Part shown: positions 9,223 through 18,233 of the stretch, piece after piece
Layout: each line of letters opens with the position of its first letter
How positions within the stretch are numbered: position 1 is the first letter of the stretch
Source of the DNA: an uncultured Roseburia sp.
Lineage (GTDB): Bacteria > Bacillota > Clostridia > Lachnospirales > Lachnospiraceae
Length of the DNA: 64,000 bases
Direction of reading: 5' to 3'
Assembly (NCBI GenBank): GCA_945787015.1
Contig: CALZGM010000002.1
Coordinates: forward strand, 1 to 64,000
Notes under the pieces: generated by a model
The model's input: only the letters and a program-made list of their open reading frames with translations
Database searches by the model: none
Told to the model about the DNA's origin: nothing
Program-made: the position numbers and the translations under genes

Positions 9223-9484
9223 TTTTTTATTTCTACTTGCAATTTCTGGCAGAATCCCTTAAAATCGATTCATACTTATCTAGTCGGGAAATTTTTTCCG
9301 ATTCTTTAAAATTGCGTGATAGCAGATACGTAATTTTATTCATGATAATAGAAAGTTCGCGGGTTGTACTTTCTGTTATTTACAGCCATGGCTGTATCCA
9401 CAAAAATCACACTTTTAGCGAAAAGTTAATAGGAAATAAATTGTATTACAGGCTATTTTTCGCTATAATCAAAGGAGAAATCAC
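9223..9484 (+). other. Intergenic leader before the first rpn gene
   Basis: No convincing gene. A frame of 83 codons open from 9237 has no ribosome site and no recognisable protein. The stretch holds a 14-bp palindrome, ACAGCCATGGCTGT, at 9383-9396, and is AT-rich. It probably holds the rpn promoter. Confidence 0.4.
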
Positions 9485-10462
9485 ATGAGAAGAAAATGGA
9501 ATATTGAATTAACAAGTTTTAAGCGGATTGCAAGACACGGTAGGCGAATCTTTGCAAAGAAGAAGTATAGGGATGAACTTTTCCGGCGGATATTTAATAA
9601 TCGTAAATCTCTGCTTGAACTGTATAACGCAATTAATGAGACGGATTATACAGATGAAAGTGAATTGATCATCTATACGATGGAAGATGTTATTTATTTA
9701 GGATACAAAAATGACGTCTCTTTTATCGTCTCAGGAATGTTGAACCTATATGAGCACCAAAGTACAATTAATCCCAATATGCCATTACGTGGGCTTATTT
9801 ATTTGGGGAAACAATATGAGAGTTATATTTTGCAACATAAGCTGAACGTATATGGTTCAAGTCTGGTTAAGGTCCCGTTTCCACAGTACATAATTTTCTA
9901 TAATGGTACCAAACCACTTGAAAATAGTAGTGATAAAATGACATTGCGCTTATCAGATTCATTTATGAAGCCGGACAGAAAAGATGCAGTTGCATGCTTA
10001 GAATGTATGGCAACGGTCTATAACATTAATTATGGGCATAATCAGAATATGATGAAACGTTGTCGGACATTGGAGGAATATTCTATTTTCATCAGCAGAG
10101 TAATGGAAAATATAGAAAAAAATGATGCGTTTGAAGTGGCAGTGGATACTGCAGTGGTTTCTTGTATTGAAGATGGTATTTTAGAAGATTTTTTGCTGAA
10201 ACACAGAGCGGAGGTTGTTGGAATGCTGTTTGAAGAATTTGATATGAAAGAATATTTGAAAATGGAACGGCGGGATAGCTATGCAGAAGGAAAAGCAGAA
10301 GGAAAAGCAGAGTCCCTGCTTGATGTGTTAGAAGATAAGGGAGAAATACCGGAAGCCTTAAAACAGAAAATTCAAGCTGAAAAAGATACAGCAGTGTTAA
10401 GGCAGTGGTTAAAATTAGCAACGAAAGTGTCCACTGTATCTGAATTTGAAGAGAAACTGTAA
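9485..10462 (+). CDS. Rpn family PD-(D/E)XK nuclease / putative transposase
   Basis: A 325-residue protein of the Rpn (recombination-promoting nuclease, formerly transposase_31-like) family. The nuclease core is recognisable at LFRRIFNNRKSLLELYNAIN, the metal-binding aspartate in KNDVSFIV and the E-x-Q pair in LYEHQST. The C-terminal third is charged and includes a short tandem EGKAEGKAE. AAAGGAG lies before the ATG. It is 13 bp upstream of the Sir2 gene. An internal GGAGGT followed by an in-frame ATG at 10223 could give a 79-residue C-terminal product. It is a distant paralogue of the rpn genes in the 38-54 kb island. Confidence 0.85.
   Translation: MRRKWNIELTSFKRIARHGRRIFAKKKYRDELFRRIFNNRKSLLELYNAINETDYTDESELIIYTMEDVIYLGYKNDVSFIVSGMLNLYEHQSTINPNMPLRGLIYLGKQYESYILQHKLNVYGSSLVKVPFPQYIIFYNGTKPLENSSDKMTLRLSDSFMKPDRKDAVACLECMATVYNINYGHNQNMMKRCRTLEEYSIFISRVMENIEKNDAFEVAVDTAVVSCIEDGILEDFLLKHRAEVVGMLFEEFDMKEYLKMERRDSYAEGKAEGKAESLLDVLEDKGEIPEALKQKIQAEKDTAVLRQWLKLATKVSTVSEFEEKL
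10210..10225 (+). promoter_or_regulatory. Possible internal ribosome site and start in rpn
   Basis: GGAGG (10210-10214) lies 8 nt before an in-frame ATG (10223-10225), in codons for AEVVGM. Translation from here would give a C-terminal protein of 79 residues. The island rpn copies have AGGAGGTG at the same aligned place with the same spacing. Sequence observation; expression is inferred. Confidence 0.5.
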
Positions 10463-10474
10463 GGAGGCCGTTTT

Positions 10475-11197
10475 ATGTCAAATATAGATACCTTTTTAAA
10501 AATGATAGAAGAATCGGATAACATCGTATTTTTTGGTGGTGCGGGAGTGTCTACGGAAAGCGGCATTCCGGACTTTCGAAGTGTAGATGGCTTATATAAT
10601 CAAAAATATGACTATCCGCCGGAGACGATTTTAAGCCATTCTTTTTATATGCGGCATACGGATGAGTTTTACCGTTTTTACAAAGACAAGATGCTTTGCC
10701 TGGATGTAAAGCCAAATGTGACACATATCAAGCTGGCTGAATTAGAAAAAGCCGGAAAGCTAAAGGCGATTGTTACGCAAAATATCGATGGCCTGCATCA
10801 GGCGGCGGGAAGTAAGAAGGTATTGGAACTGCATGGAAGCGTGCATCGCAATTATTGCAGAAACTGTGGAAAAGGATTTGACGCAGCCTATGTCCAGCAA
10901 TCTGAGGGTGTCCCAACATGCGATAAATGTGGGGGACAAATCAAGCCGGATGTGGTGTTATATGAGGAGGGCTTAGACCAGCAGACGCTGGATGATGCCG
11001 TTTTTTATATCAGCCATGCAGATATGCTCATTATCGGTGGCACATCTCTTGCAGTTTATCCTGCGGCAGGACTGATTAACTACTATAGAGGAAATAAGCT
11101 TGTGCTGATAAACAAATCGACCACGCCCATGGACAGTAAAGCGGACCTGCTGTTGCAGTGTGGACTCGGAGAGGTGTTTGAAAAAGTGAAATGCTAG
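10475..11197 (+). CDS. cobB: NAD-dependent protein deacylase, Sir2 family
   Basis: A 240-residue sirtuin. NAD-binding motif GAGVSTESGIPDFRS near residue 22, TQNIDGLHQAAG with the Asn-Ile-Asp triad, catalytic His in LHGSVHR, and a structural zinc site made by two CXXC pairs (YCRNC and TCDKC). It removes acyl groups from lysines using NAD+. AAGGAGG lies well placed before ATG 10475. It is close to the preceding rpn gene and may share its transcript. Confidence 0.92.
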   Translation: MSNIDTFLKMIEESDNIVFFGGAGVSTESGIPDFRSVDGLYNQKYDYPPETILSHSFYMRHTDEFYRFYKDKMLCLDVKPNVTHIKLAELEKAGKLKAIVTQNIDGLHQAAGSKKVLELHGSVHRNYCRNCGKGFDAAYVQQSEGVPTCDKCGGQIKPDVVLYEEGLDQQTLDDAVFYISHADMLIIGGTSLAVYPAAGLINYYRGNKLVLINKSTTPMDSKADLLLQCGLGEVFEKVKC

Positions 11198-11225
11198 TGT
11201 AAACCGAAGCGGCAAGAAAGGTAAT

Positions 11226-11408
11226 ATGAGTATGTTTGAAACAATTTATTATGAGGTAGTAAGTATTGACGGAGATTATGCAAATCTTAAGAATATAGAG
11301 ACCGGAGAGGACGAGCTAAAATTGGTAGCAAGAGCGCTGCTTCCACCGGAGATTAGGGAAGGAAGCAGACTAAAATATGAGATGTTACAGTACGAACTTA
11401 TCGGTTAA
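11226..11408 (+). CDS. Small conserved protein, DUF3006-like
   Basis: A 60-residue acidic protein. The pattern EVVSIDGDYANLKNIETGE followed by LLPPEIREGSRL resembles the DUF3006 type, a small beta-rich domain of unknown role. The ribosome site is modest (AGAAAGG). Its stop lies 17 bp before the DUF951 gene, so the two are probably cotranscribed with cobB. Confidence 0.65.
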   Translation: MSMFETIYYEVVSIDGDYANLKNIETGEDELKLVARALLPPEIREGSRLKYEMLQYELIG

Positions 11409-11424
11409 GCAGGAGAAACAGGGA

Positions 11425-11616
11425 ATGAATCAATATAATTATGAAGTGGGCGACATTGTCCGCCTGAAAAAAGGGCATCCATGCGGAAGCAGCGAATGGG
11501 AAATCCTGCGCGTTGGTGCTGATTTTCGTTTGAAATGCACAGGATGCGGACACCAGATTATGATTGCCCGTAAATTGGTGGAAAAAAATACAAAAGAAAT
11601 TCGAAAAAAGGCTTGA
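11425..11616 (+). CDS. DUF951 domain protein
   Basis: A 63-residue protein that fits DUF951 over its full length: VGDIVRLKKGHPCGSSEWEI, then RVGADFRLKCTGCGHQI. Three Cys (HPCG and CTGC) could form a small metal site. Function is unknown; the family is widespread in Firmicutes and often lies just upstream of rpsF, as here. AGGAG at 11411-11415 supports ATG 11425; an earlier in-frame ATG lies inside the previous gene. Confidence 0.85.
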   Translation: MNQYNYEVGDIVRLKKGHPCGSSEWEILRVGADFRLKCTGCGHQIMIARKLVEKNTKEIRKKA

Positions 11617-11641
11617 AAAGCCCATGAATTCATGGTATAGT
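11613..11641 (+). promoter_or_regulatory. Predicted rpsF operon promoter
   Basis: TTGAAA (11613-11618) and TATAGT (11636-11641) with a 17-bp spacer. The -35 box overlaps the DUF951 stop codon. About 75 nt of leader follow before rpsF; I could not confirm a ribosomal-protein autoregulatory structure in it. Confidence 0.6.
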
Positions 11642-11720
11642 ACTAATTCGTGATATATTATAATTATCCTTGCTCATTGCATAAAGTGGTGGGCCAGAGA
11701 CCAAAAGGAGGAAAATTCGC

Positions 11721-12011
11721 ATGAATAAGTATGAATTAGCACTCGTTGTAAGTGCAAAGATCGAAGATGATGCGAGAACAGCTACAGTAGAAAAGGCAAA
11801 AGAGTACATCACTCGTGCCGGCGGTACTGTAACAGAAGTAGAAGACTGGGGTAAGAAGAAATTAGCTTACGATATCCAGAAAATGAGCGAAGCTTACTAC
11901 TACTTCATTCAGTTCGACGCAGCTGCAACAGTTCCAGCAGCAGTTGAACAGGACGTTCGTATCATGGACAACGTACTTCGTTTCTTAGTTGTTAGAAAAG
12001 ACGAAGCATAA
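11721..12011 (+). CDS. rpsF: 30S ribosomal protein S6
   Basis: A 96-residue protein with the S6 fold signature, beginning MNKYELALVVSAKIEDD and including VEDWGKKKLAYDIQK. It binds 16S rRNA together with S18, encoded two genes downstream. AAAGGAGG is placed 8-9 nt before the ATG. It is the first gene of the conserved rpsF-ssb-rpsR operon. Confidence 0.97.
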   Translation: MNKYELALVVSAKIEDDARTATVEKAKEYITRAGGTVTEVEDWGKKKLAYDIQKMSEAYYYFIQFDAAATVPAAVEQDVRIMDNVLRFLVVRKDEA

Positions 12012-12062
12012 GAAGTTGTTCTTTGAACTGACAACGGTTCGATAGAAGAGAGGAAATCGTAG

Positions 12063-12503
12063 ATGAATAAAGTTATTCTTATGGGACGATTGACAAGGGA
12101 CCCTGAAGTACGCTACTCACAGGGTGAACAGGCAACAGCAATCGCAAGATATACTATCGCAGTAGACCGTAGATTTAAAAGAGACGGAGATCAGCAGACA
12201 GCTGATTTTATCGGATGTGTCGCATTCGGACGTCTTGGTGAATTTGCAGAGAAGTATCTCCGCAAGGGCACAAAGGTATTAGTTACCGGACGTATTCAGA
12301 CCGGAAGCTATACAAAGCAGGATGGACAGAAGGTATATACAACGGATGTTGTTGTAGAAGAGTGTGAATTTGCAGAGAGCAAAGGCCAGGGCGATAACGC
12401 CGGCGGTTTCACACCAAGTGACAGACCATCTCCAAGCAGCGCAGCTGGCGATGGCTTCATGAATATTCCGGATGGAATAGATGAAGAGTTACCATTTAAC
12501 TAA
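12063..12503 (+). CDS. ssb: Single-stranded DNA-binding protein
   Basis: A 146-residue SSB. The N-terminal OB fold begins MNKVILMGRLTRDPEVRYS. It is followed by a Gly/Pro/Ser-rich linker and the acidic C-terminal tip DEELPFN, which in SSBs recruits partner proteins. It lies between the genes for its usual neighbours S6 and S18. Confidence 0.97.
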   Translation: MNKVILMGRLTRDPEVRYSQGEQATAIARYTIAVDRRFKRDGDQQTADFIGCVAFGRLGEFAEKYLRKGTKVLVTGRIQTGSYTKQDGQKVYTTDVVVEECEFAESKGQGDNAGGFTPSDRPSPSSAAGDGFMNIPDGIDEELPFN

Positions 12504-12524
12504 ACCTAACAGGAGGTAATAATC

Positions 12525-12788
12525 ATGGCTTTCAATAAAGCAGCAGATAAGGATGGCGCTTCCATGAAGAGACGCCCAATGCATAGAAGAAAAAAAGTTT
12601 GTGTATTCTGTGGTAAAGATAACGTAATCGATTACAAGGACACAAACAAATTAAAGAGATATATCTCTGAGAGAGGAAAAATTCTTCCTCGTCGTATCAC
12701 AGGAAACTGTGCAAAACATCAGAGAGCTCTTACAGTAGCAATCAAGAGAGCACGTCACGTTGCTCTTATGCCATACGTTTGCGACTAA
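12525..12788 (+). CDS. rpsR: 30S ribosomal protein S18
   Basis: An 87-residue basic protein matching S18 ([19 protein letters not shown], then [10 protein letters not shown]). It keeps the CXXC...C set (CVFCG, GNC) that marks the zinc-binding form of S18. Strong AGGAGG ribosome site. A terminator follows directly. Confidence 0.97.
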   Translation: MAFNKAADKDGASMKRRPMHRRKKVCVFCGKDNVIDYKDTNKLKRYISERGKILPRRITGNCAKHQRALTVAIKRARHVALMPYVCD

Positions 12789-12800
12789 GCAGAATTAGAA

Positions 12801-12834
12801 AACCAGCTGCCCAATGAAGGCAGTTGGTTTTTTT
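12801..12834 (+). terminator. Terminator of the rpsF-ssb-rpsR operon
   Basis: Stem AACCAGCTGCC (12801-12811) / GGCAGTTGGTT (12819-12829) with one G-T pair, 7-nt loop, then a run of T. Confidence 0.92.
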
Positions 12835-12843
12835 AGAATCTTG

Positions 12844-12872
12844 TTGCCAAACATATGTTTGCATGATAAAAT
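12844..12872 (+). promoter_or_regulatory. Predicted promoter with palindrome in the spacer
   Basis: TTGCCA (12844-12849), 17-bp spacer, TAAAAT (12867-12872). The perfect palindrome AAACATATGTTT (12849-12860) sits in the spacer and could be a repressor site for the ABC exporter operon. Confidence 0.5.
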
Positions 12873-12902
12873 AGAAAAAATTGTGTGAAGAGGGGACAAT
12901 AG

Positions 12903-13925
12903 ATGATAGAGGTCAGACACGTATCAAAAGAATTTGTTTCGCCCAAGAAATATCCGGGATTAAAAGGTGCCATTAAAGGGCTATTTTCTACGGAAAAAGT
13001 TGTAAAAAAAGCGGTAGAGGACATTTCTTTTACGATACAGGATGGAGAGATTGTGGGATATATCGGAAGCAATGGTGCAGGTAAATCTACCACAATAAAA
13101 ATGATGACGGGAATTATGAGACCGACCAGCGGAGAATGCATTGTGAATGGGATTAATCCAAGTGCGCAGCGAAAGAAAAATGCGCAGGAGATCGGCGTGG
13201 TATTTGGGCAGCGTACCCAACTGTGGTGGGATTTGCCGTTAAGTGAGTCATTTACTATTTTGAAGGAAATATATAATGTTTCAGATAAAGATTACACAGA
13301 GCGTATGAAATTTCTGAATCAGGTCTTACAGCTGGATGATTTTTTTGACAGACCTGTAAGAACCTTATCTCTGGGGCAGAGAATGCGGGCTGATTTAGGC
13401 GCGGCACTTTTACATAATCCAAGGGTATTGTATCTGGATGAGCCGACAATCGGGTTAGACCTTGTGGTAAAGGATAATATTCGGGCTGCTATCAAAGAAA
13501 TAAATGAGAAATATCAGACCACGGTTATTCTGACAACCCATGATATTGGTGACATAGAGGAACTCTGCAGCCGCATCATTATTATTGATGAGGGAAAGAA
13601 AATTTACGATGGTTCCTTAGAGGAACTGAAGGACACTTATGGAACCAGGCGTACGGTTTCCATGGAGATTAAAAGTCCAAAAGAGATTGTTGAATTAGAC
13701 TTGCCGGGGAAGCTTGGGGTAACAGAACAAACATGTAAGGTAGCGTTTGATGAAGAGCGAAAAGTGCTGTCTGTAAGCTTTGACAAGCATAAGGTGCAGG
13801 TGCCTCAGGTGCTGGGTGCAGTGATGGAATTAACCGAGGTGAGTGACATTCAAATTCAGGAAACGCAGTTGGCTGAAATTGTAAAGGAGATTTATAATCA
13901 CGGCTTAAATCAGGCGGATTCGTAA
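12903..13925 (+). CDS. ABC transporter ATP-binding protein (ABC-2 exporter)
   Basis: A 340-residue ATPase with Walker A (GSNGAGKSTTIKMM), signature LSLGQRMRADLGAAL, Walker B (VLYLDEPTIGLD) and H-loop (THD). The long N-terminal part before Walker A and the C-terminal extension fit the COG4586 group of uncharacterised ABC-2 ATPases (NatA/YdbJ-like). It is followed at 13 and 15 bp by two membrane subunits of the partner families, making a complete exporter. Substrate unknown. Confidence 0.88.
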   Translation: MIEVRHVSKEFVSPKKYPGLKGAIKGLFSTEKVVKKAVEDISFTIQDGEIVGYIGSNGAGKSTTIKMMTGIMRPTSGECIVNGINPSAQRKKNAQEIGVVFGQRTQLWWDLPLSESFTILKEIYNVSDKDYTERMKFLNQVLQLDDFFDRPVRTLSLGQRMRADLGAALLHNPRVLYLDEPTIGLDLVVKDNIRAAIKEINEKYQTTVILTTHDIGDIEELCSRIIIIDEGKKIYDGSLEELKDTYGTRRTVSMEIKSPKEIVELDLPGKLGVTEQTCKVAFDEERKVLSVSFDKHKVQVPQVLGAVMELTEVSDIQIQETQLAEIVKEIYNHGLNQADS

Positions 13926-13938
13926 AGGGGGTAGTGTT

Positions 13939-14757
13939 ATGAGAAGAAAGTTGCGAATCTATCTCCCATTTGCATTGAACGAAATGAAGAGGCAGATGTC
14001 TTACAAAGGAGCATTTTACCTCTTTATTCTCATTAGTACGTTCAGCTCTTTTGTTTCCTATTTTTTATGGATGGCAATTTACGGAAGTACGGATAGGGTA
14101 ATGCTTGGCGGGCTTACAAAAGAAGAAATGGTAGTGTATATTTTTATGGTATATGTAACCGGCTCTATCGTCAGTATATCCATATCAGACTGGGTAAGTG
14201 ATGATGTGGTGAAGGGAACAGTAGCCATGAATCTGATAAAACCGCTGGACTATCGCTTGAGTTTGATTTCGAGAGCACTGGGGTGTTCGGTGTATAATTT
14301 TTTTGTGCCATCGGTATTTATCTGGATTGGACTTGAAATTTATAAGGTAAACGTATTGGGTATGCCGGTAACAGGTGTTTGGAACGTCGTATTATACATA
14401 ATTAGCTGTATCATGAGTTTTTTGATTTTTGTGTTATTTGATTTTTGCGTGGGAATGATTGCTTTTTTTACAAATTATATATTTGGTTTGTTAATGGTCA
14501 AGGAGGCTCTGCTAAAGTTTCTGACCGGTGCATTGATTCCATTAAGTTTTTTCCCGGAGGGTGTAAGACGGGTATTTGACTTTTTGCCATTCTCCTCCAT
14601 GGTGTATACACCGGTTATGCTTTATCTTGGAAAATATAGTATGGCAGAATTGGAATTTGTGTTGGCCAGACAGGCTATATGGGTGGTTTTATTATATCTG
14701 CTTGGCAGTCTTATCTGGAAAAGGGTAACAACGCGTCTGGTAGTGCTGGGTGGTTAG
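13939..14757 (+). CDS. ABC-2 type permease subunit
   Basis: A 272-residue protein with about six predicted membrane helices, of the COG4587/DUF990 style permease that pairs with the upstream ATPase. Markers include KGTVAMNLIKPLDYRLSLISRALG after the second helix. It probably forms a heterodimeric channel with the next gene product. AAAGGGGG lies before the ATG. Confidence 0.82.
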   Translation: MRRKLRIYLPFALNEMKRQMSYKGAFYLFILISTFSSFVSYFLWMAIYGSTDRVMLGGLTKEEMVVYIFMVYVTGSIVSISISDWVSDDVVKGTVAMNLIKPLDYRLSLISRALGCSVYNFFVPSVFIWIGLEIYKVNVLGMPVTGVWNVVLYIISCIMSFLIFVLFDFCVGMIAFFTNYIFGLLMVKEALLKFLTGALIPLSFFPEGVRRVFDFLPFSSMVYTPVMLYLGKYSMAELEFVLARQAIWVVLLYLLGSLIWKRVTTRLVVLGG

Positions 14758-14772
14758 TAAGGTGGAAGAAAA

Positions 14773-15594
14773 ATGAAGACAATAAAACGTTATATGCGGT
14801 TATACAAAGTGTTAATCGTTCAGTTTTTTAAGGTAATTATGCAGTCAAAAGTAGATTTTCTGATGGGACTGTTTGGATTCTTTTTTACACAGATTACAGG
14901 AATTTTGTTTTTATATCTGGTATTTGAACAGATTCCTCTTTTACAGGGATGGAGTTTAGAACAATTGATTTTTATTTATGGTTTTGCGCAGATTCCGAGA
15001 AGTATTGATCATTTATTCACAGATAATATCTGGCTTGTAGCATGGCGTCTTGTGATTAACGGTGATTTTGATCGCTATATGCTCCGCCCAATGAATGTAT
15101 TTTTCCAGGTGATTGCGGAAAAATTACAGCCGGATGCGTTGGGTGAATTGCTGGTAGGGAGTATTTTGGTCATACATTCTTGCAGGAAAGGTATTGTTGT
15201 AACAGATGCATTACATATCGGTCTCTTTTTTGTGTCTATTATGGCGGGAGCACTGATTTATACATCTATTAAATTATTTTTTGCATCTTTTGCATTTTGG
15301 ATTAAGACAAGCGGACCGTTTTTACAGGTGGCTTATGAGCTGGCCGATTTTGCAAAATATCCGACTGAAATGTATGCAAAAGGGATTCAATTTTTGATTA
15401 CATGGGTAATTCCCTTTGCTTTTGTAGCGTATCTTCCAGCCAGCTACTTTTTGGGCAGGGGAGGTTTTTTTGGTGCCGGAAGCAGTAATGTGGAAGTGAT
15501 TGGAATCGAATGCCTGATTGCAGGACTATTTTGGTGTATTGCGTATTCTGTTTTTCGGAAGGGAATAAGCATATATGAAAGTGCAGGAAATTAG
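14773..15594 (+). CDS. ABC-2 type permease subunit (second)
   Basis: A 273-residue protein with about six membrane helices, of the COG3694 type, with the matching cytosolic motif GDFDRYMLRPMNVFFQV. Together with the two genes upstream it completes an ATPase/permease/permease exporter of unknown substrate. No terminator is obvious before gdpP, about 90 bp downstream, but a TATAAT box near 15636 suggests a separate promoter there. Confidence 0.82.
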   Translation: MKTIKRYMRLYKVLIVQFFKVIMQSKVDFLMGLFGFFFTQITGILFLYLVFEQIPLLQGWSLEQLIFIYGFAQIPRSIDHLFTDNIWLVAWRLVINGDFDRYMLRPMNVFFQVIAEKLQPDALGELLVGSILVIHSCRKGIVVTDALHIGLFFVSIMAGALIYTSIKLFFASFAFWIKTSGPFLQVAYELADFAKYPTEMYAKGIQFLITWVIPFAFVAYLPASYFLGRGGFFGAGSSNVEVIGIECLIAGLFWCIAYSVFRKGISIYESAGN

Positions 15595-15684
15595 GATGTG
15601 AAAAAATAGACTTTATCTTATACCGGTAAAATGCTATAATAATGAATATATACCCATTATTGATTTTTATCTTGGAGGTGCGGG

Positions 15685-17739
15685 ATGAAGTCTTCCATAA
15701 AAATTAAAGGTAAGCTTAAGAATTATATTTATCTGCCAATGATGTTAACCGGATTGTTAGTGCTGTTTAATGTGGCAGTGTATATGAAAGATGTCAGTGT
15801 AGGAGCCATGTTTACGGGCTTTGTTATCATATATTTTGTTGTACTGCTCTTGTTCTACCGGCATTATAAGCCAAAGCTTGCTCATGAACTGATTAGTTTT
15901 GCAACACAGTATGGAACGGTACAAAAGCAGTTGCTTTATGAGCATGAAATACCTTATACCCTAGTGGATTATAATGGCAAGATATTATGGTGTAATGAGC
16001 AGTTTCAAAAGATGACAGGCGCGGATAAAGATTATCATAAATCAATAGCAGCACTGTTTCCGACGCTTACAAAAGAAGTTCTTCAAAAGACAACAGCAAT
16101 TAATTCCATGAACATGGTATATGAAGAAAGATATTATCGCATATCAATGCGCCGTATTTTTTTCTCGGAGATTGCAGAGGAAAACGAAGTTATTGAAGTA
16201 GAGAATAGTACCGATTATCTGACGGCAGTCTATTTGTTCGATGAGACAGAATTAAACCACTATATTCGTGAAAACAAAGAGCAGAAAATGGTGGCCGGAC
16301 TGATTTACATCGATAATTATGAAGAGGCATTGGAGAGCATCGAAGATGTAAAACGCTCTCTGCTTATTGCGTTAATTGACCGAAAAGTAAATAAATATTT
16401 TTCTGAGATTGATGCATTGGTTCGAAAAACGGAAAAAGACAAATACTTTGTTGTATTTAAATATAAATGCTTAGAGCAGTTAAAAGCAGACAAATTCAGC
16501 CTGATTGAAGACGTTAAGACCGTGAAGGTTGGAAATGAAATGTCTGTTACTTTAAGTATTGGTATCGGTGCTGAGGGTGTCAGCTATAATCAGAATTATG
16601 AGTATGCACGTATGTCCATTGACCTTGCACTTGGCCGAGGCGGCGATCAGGTAGTCGTTCGAGAAGGCGAAGAGGTCACTTACTACGGCGGTAAGACGAA
16701 GCAGGTAGAGCGAAATACAAGGGTAAAAGCAAGAGTAAAAGCACATGCACTGCGAGAAACGATTGAGAGTCGTGAGCATGTAGTGATTATGGGACACAAT
16801 ATTAGTGACGTCGATTCTCTCGGAGCAGCAATCGGCGTTTACTGTGCAGCAAGAGAACTTGGCAAGAAGGCACAGATTGTAATCAACGAAGTGACAACTT
16901 CACTGCGGCCATTGGTAGATTTGTTTACACCGGAAAAGGGTTATCCGGCAGATTTGTTTATCAATAGTGAAGAGGCGCTTGCGATTACCAATCGTAATAC
17001 GCTGGTTATGGTTGTGGATACTAACAGGCCAAGTTATACAGAATGTCCGGAGTTGCTGAAACGGACGAATACAATCTGTGTATTTGACCATCACAGGCAG
17101 GGAAGTGAAGTAATTGAAAATCCGGTTCTGTCCTATATTGAACCTTACGCATCCAGCGCTTGTGAAATGATTGCGGAAGTTTTGCAGTATTTTGCAGAGG
17201 ATATTCAATTAGAGCCGGATGAGGCGGATTGTATTTATGCCGGTATTTTGATTGATACCAATAATTTCAGTACAAAGACAGGTGTCCGTACGTTTGAAGC
17301 AGCTGCATATTTGAAGCGGGCCGGTGCGGAAGTGACAAGAGTCAGAAAGATGCTTCGAAACGACATGACAGCCTATAAGGCTCGTGCGGAAGCTGTGCGT
17401 CATGCAGAGGTACATCGTAATGCGTTTGCGATTTCTATCTGCCCGGCAGATAATGTAGAGAGTCCAACTGTTGTTGGTGCACAGGCAGCGAATGAGCTTT
17501 TGAATATTGTTGGCATTAAGGCTTCGTTTGTAATTACAGAGTATCAGAATAAAGTTTATGTCAGTGCCCGTTCGATTGATGAAGTAAATGTACAGCTCAT
17601 TATGGAAAAAATGGGCGGTGGCGGCCATCTAAACGTGGCAGGTGCACAGTTTGCTGACCGGACGGTTATGCAGGTAAAACGAATGATTCAGGATACCATT
17701 GATCAAATGATAGAAGAAGGAGATATTATCGTATCATGA
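15685..17739 (+). CDS. gdpP: Cyclic-di-AMP phosphodiesterase (DHH family)
   Basis: A 684-residue protein with the full GdpP layout: two N-terminal transmembrane helices (about 12-55), a PAS domain (about 85-150), a degenerate GGDEF domain (about 170-300), then DHH and DHHA1 domains. Catalytic metal motifs are visible as [20 protein letters not shown] and the C-terminal [13 protein letters not shown]. It hydrolyses c-di-AMP to pApA and so controls osmolyte transport and wall stress responses. It overlaps rplI by ATGA, the standard gdpP-rplI-dnaB order of Firmicutes. Confidence 0.95.
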   Translation: MKSSIKIKGKLKNYIYLPMMLTGLLVLFNVAVYMKDVSVGAMFTGFVIIYFVVLLLFYRHYKPKLAHELISFATQYGTVQKQLLYEHEIPYTLVDYNGKILWCNEQFQKMTGADKDYHKSIAALFPTLTKEVLQKTTAINSMNMVYEERYYRISMRRIFFSEIAEENEVIEVENSTDYLTAVYLFDETELNHYIRENKEQKMVAGLIYIDNYEEALESIEDVKRSLLIALIDRKVNKYFSEIDALVRKTEKDKYFVVFKYKCLEQLKADKFSLIEDVKTVKVGNEMSVTLSIGIGAEGVSYNQNYEYARMSIDLALGRGGDQVVVREGEEVTYYGGKTKQVERNTRVKARVKAHALRETIESREHVVIMGHNISDVDSLGAAIGVYCAARELGKKAQIVINEVTTSLRPLVDLFTPEKGYPADLFINSEEALAITNRNTLVMVVDTNRPSYTECPELLKRTNTICVFDHHRQGSEVIENPVLSYIEPYASSACEMIAEVLQYFAEDIQLEPDEADCIYAGILIDTNNFSTKTGVRTFEAAAYLKRAGAEVTRVRKMLRNDMTAYKARAEAVRHAEVHRNAFAISICPADNVESPTVVGAQAANELLNIVGIKASFVITEYQNKVYVSARSIDEVNVQLIMEKMGGGGHLNVAGAQFADRTVMQVKRMIQDTIDQMIEEGDIIVS

Positions 17740-18182
17740 AAGTAATTTTATTACAGGATGTAAAAGCCCTTGGTAAAAAGGGTGAAGTTGTAAACGTAAA
17801 TGATGGCTATGCCAGAAATGCACTTTTCCCAAAGAAACTTGCATTAGAGGCAAATGCAAAAAATATGAATGATTTAAAACTGCAGAATCAGCATGCAGAT
17901 AAGGTGGCGCAGGAGAACTATGAAGCTGCCCTTGCTCTTGCCGAAGAGTTAAAAGAGAAAAAAGTTGTCGTAAAAATGAAGGGTGGCGAAGGCGGAAGAA
18001 CCTTTGGTTCTGTATCCACAAAGGAAATCGCTGCAGCAGCAAAGGAGCAGCTGGGACTGGAATTGGATAAAAAGAAGATGCAACTTTCCGAGCCAATTCG
18101 TTCTTTTGGAATGACAGAAGTTCCGATTAAGCTTCATCCAAAGGTAATCGGTAAGTTTACCGTTCATGTAGTAGAAGAATAG
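17736..18182 (+). CDS. rplI: 50S ribosomal protein L9
   Basis: A 148-residue protein beginning [19 protein letters not shown], with the L9 signature [13 protein letters not shown], a central helix and a C-terminal RNA-binding domain. Full length for the family. Translationally coupled to gdpP and followed 51 bp later by dnaB. Confidence 0.97.
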   Translation: MKVILLQDVKALGKKGEVVNVNDGYARNALFPKKLALEANAKNMNDLKLQNQHADKVAQENYEAALALAEELKEKKVVVKMKGGEGGRTFGSVSTKEIAAAAKEQLGLELDKKKMQLSEPIRSFGMTEVPIKLHPKVIGKFTVHVVEE

Positions 18183-18233
18183 AATTGACGCCGACAGTAG
18201 ATTGCGGCGCAGTAAGTTACGAGGAGGAATGTC

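Noticed and set aside
9237-9488. 83-codon open frame between the tRNA and rpn
   Set aside because: No ribosome site or family, and it overlaps the start of rpn in another frame.
11642-11720. S6/S18 autoregulatory leader RNA
   Set aside because: I could not draw the conserved structure from the sequence with confidence.
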